A stretch of 64,000 nucleotides of DNA, taken from the NCBI RefSeq assembly GCF_964204865.1, contig NC_135257.1, positions 12,236,151 to 12,300,150 on the forward strand. Reading direction: 5' to 3'. The position numbers and the translations under genes are program-made. Below are positions 62,973-64,000 of this stretch, one piece after another. Source of the stretch: Styela clava (lineage: Eukaryota; Chordata; Ascidiacea; Stolidobranchia; Styelidae). Positions within the stretch are counted from its first letter, which is position 1. Every line of letters begins with the position of its first letter. The notes beneath the pieces were generated by a model that saw nothing but the letters and a program-made list of their open reading frames with translations, searched no databases and had not been told where the DNA came from.

Positions 62973-63929
62973 TGGTGAGTATTATAGTTACTAATCGCTA
63001 CTGATGCAAAAAGTCAGCTAGATGAGCGAAACATGTGGGATTTTTATGTGGGTTTATTTCACTAGCCAAAGCTGCTGAAAGGAATGTTTGAGGTGAAATA
63101 ATGTACAACTAGTTTATTGATTTTTTAACTGTCTGGCGCGGGCGTGGAAGGCACGGTGGTTCGTAACACGTCGAAATTTAAAAATTCCCAAAGCCTCTTT
63201 ACGACATACCATATAAGGCCATAGTTCCTATCATTGTCAGGAGTGAATTTGTATTACAGCGCGAGTGTATTTCAATTCACGTTGGACAAGCCGGAGTTCA
63301 AATTGGAAATGCATGCTGGGAGCTTTATTGTCTGGAACATGGTATAGAACCAGATGGTAACATACCAGCACGTTCTGATCCCACCAAAGAATGCAGGGCC
63401 GACGATTCGTTCAACACTTTTTTCAGCGAGACGGGGTCTGGAAAGTATGTCCCGAGAGCAGTGTTTGTGGACTTGGAACCAACTGTTGTAGGTAAAATGA
63501 TAAAATATAAAAGATAACTTGATTTAAAACATACAATCCGTGTCTAATAACCTAACCATTACAGACGAAATCCGTTCCGGCAAGTATCGACAACTGTTCC
63601 ATCCTGAACAACTGATTACTGGGAAGGAAGATGCAGCGAACAATTACGCGCGTGGACATTACACCATCGGTAGGTAGTCTCATCTAGAGAGTATTTTTTT
63701 TTGACGATTATTAACTTTTCGAGAATTTTTAGGCAAAGAACTGGTTGATTCCGTTTTGGATCGAATTCGAAAGCTCACTGATCAGTGCACCGGTTTACAA
63801 GGATTTCTCATTTTCCATTCGTTTGGCGGCGGAACTGGGTCAGGATTTGCCTCCTTATTGATGGAGAGACTCTCTGTAGACTACGGTAAAAAGTCGAAGC
63901 TAGAATTTGCTGTCTACCCCGCTCCCCAG
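62973..63929 (+). CDS. Alpha-tubulin, divergent isotype (first four exons, continues past window)
   Basis: Partial gene. Exons: 62973-62975 (the ATG alone), 63260-63491, 63565-63669, 63733-63929, then a donor; the rest lies beyond the window. An intron directly after the ATG is typical of alpha-tubulin genes. The protein starts [20 protein letters not shown] (alpha-type MREC), has [40 protein letters not shown], the nucleotide-binding GGGTGSG motif and [10 protein letters not shown]. It forms the alpha/beta dimer of microtubules and holds the non-exchangeable GTP. Oddity: the luminal loop that normally has Lys40 in a TIGGG context is altered and about three residues longer ([15 protein letters not shown]). 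Other positions ([10 protein letters not shown]) also depart from common isotypes, so this may be a specialised paralogue, for example a testis or ciliary form. Confidence 0.93.
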
Positions 63930-64000
63930 GTAAGATCTATCAATGTGACAAAAGCGTTATCAGGTCGGCTTTTTTCCTGGCCTTTAATTAGTAGGCTTAT

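Overview
This window is animal nuclear DNA: AT-rich, with short exons split by GT-AG introns, metazoan gene families and many small DNA transposons. SMARCB1, neuroligin, SLC13 and alpha-tubulin together indicate a bilaterian. Compact genes, a high repeat load and the chordate-like SMARCB1 make a tunicate (ascidian) my best guess, but this is an inference and not proven here.

Layout. (1) 197-3894, minus: a complete SMARCB1/SNF5 chromatin-remodelling subunit in 10 exons. (2) 4486-5187, plus: a one-exon protein with a YccV/HspQ-like domain, head-to-head with SMARCB1. (3) 6527-16963 and 18737-25532, minus: two tandem, complete SLC13 sodium/carboxylate transporter genes, each with 14 exons at matching positions and phases. 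Their introns carry a Penelope-like element with candidate hammerhead ribozymes, a hAT element and several MITEs. (4) 25.5-35.2 kb: gene-poor, holding MITEs, a hAT relic and local duplications. (5) 35246-36556, minus: an intronless adenosylhomocysteinase. (6) 39436-58911, plus: a complete neuroligin in 13 exons, whose introns hold several MITEs and a tRNA-derived SINE. (7) 60.1-61.5 kb, minus: a decayed 5'-truncated LINE reverse transcriptase. (8) 62973 to beyond the window, plus: the first four exons of a divergent alpha-tubulin.

No operon or shared pathway links these genes; they look like independent housekeeping (chromatin, methyl cycle, cytoskeleton), transport and cell-adhesion loci. 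The most interesting material is in the mobile elements. Four copies of a hammerhead-like fold lie in nested inverted repeats around a Penelope GIY-YIG fragment. A MITE family with 8-bp target duplications carries a YY1-like motif in some copies, and one member is itself split by a second insertion. Exon boundaries were read by eye from splice signals, reading-frame phase and family alignment; most were checked by phase arithmetic but may be off by a base.
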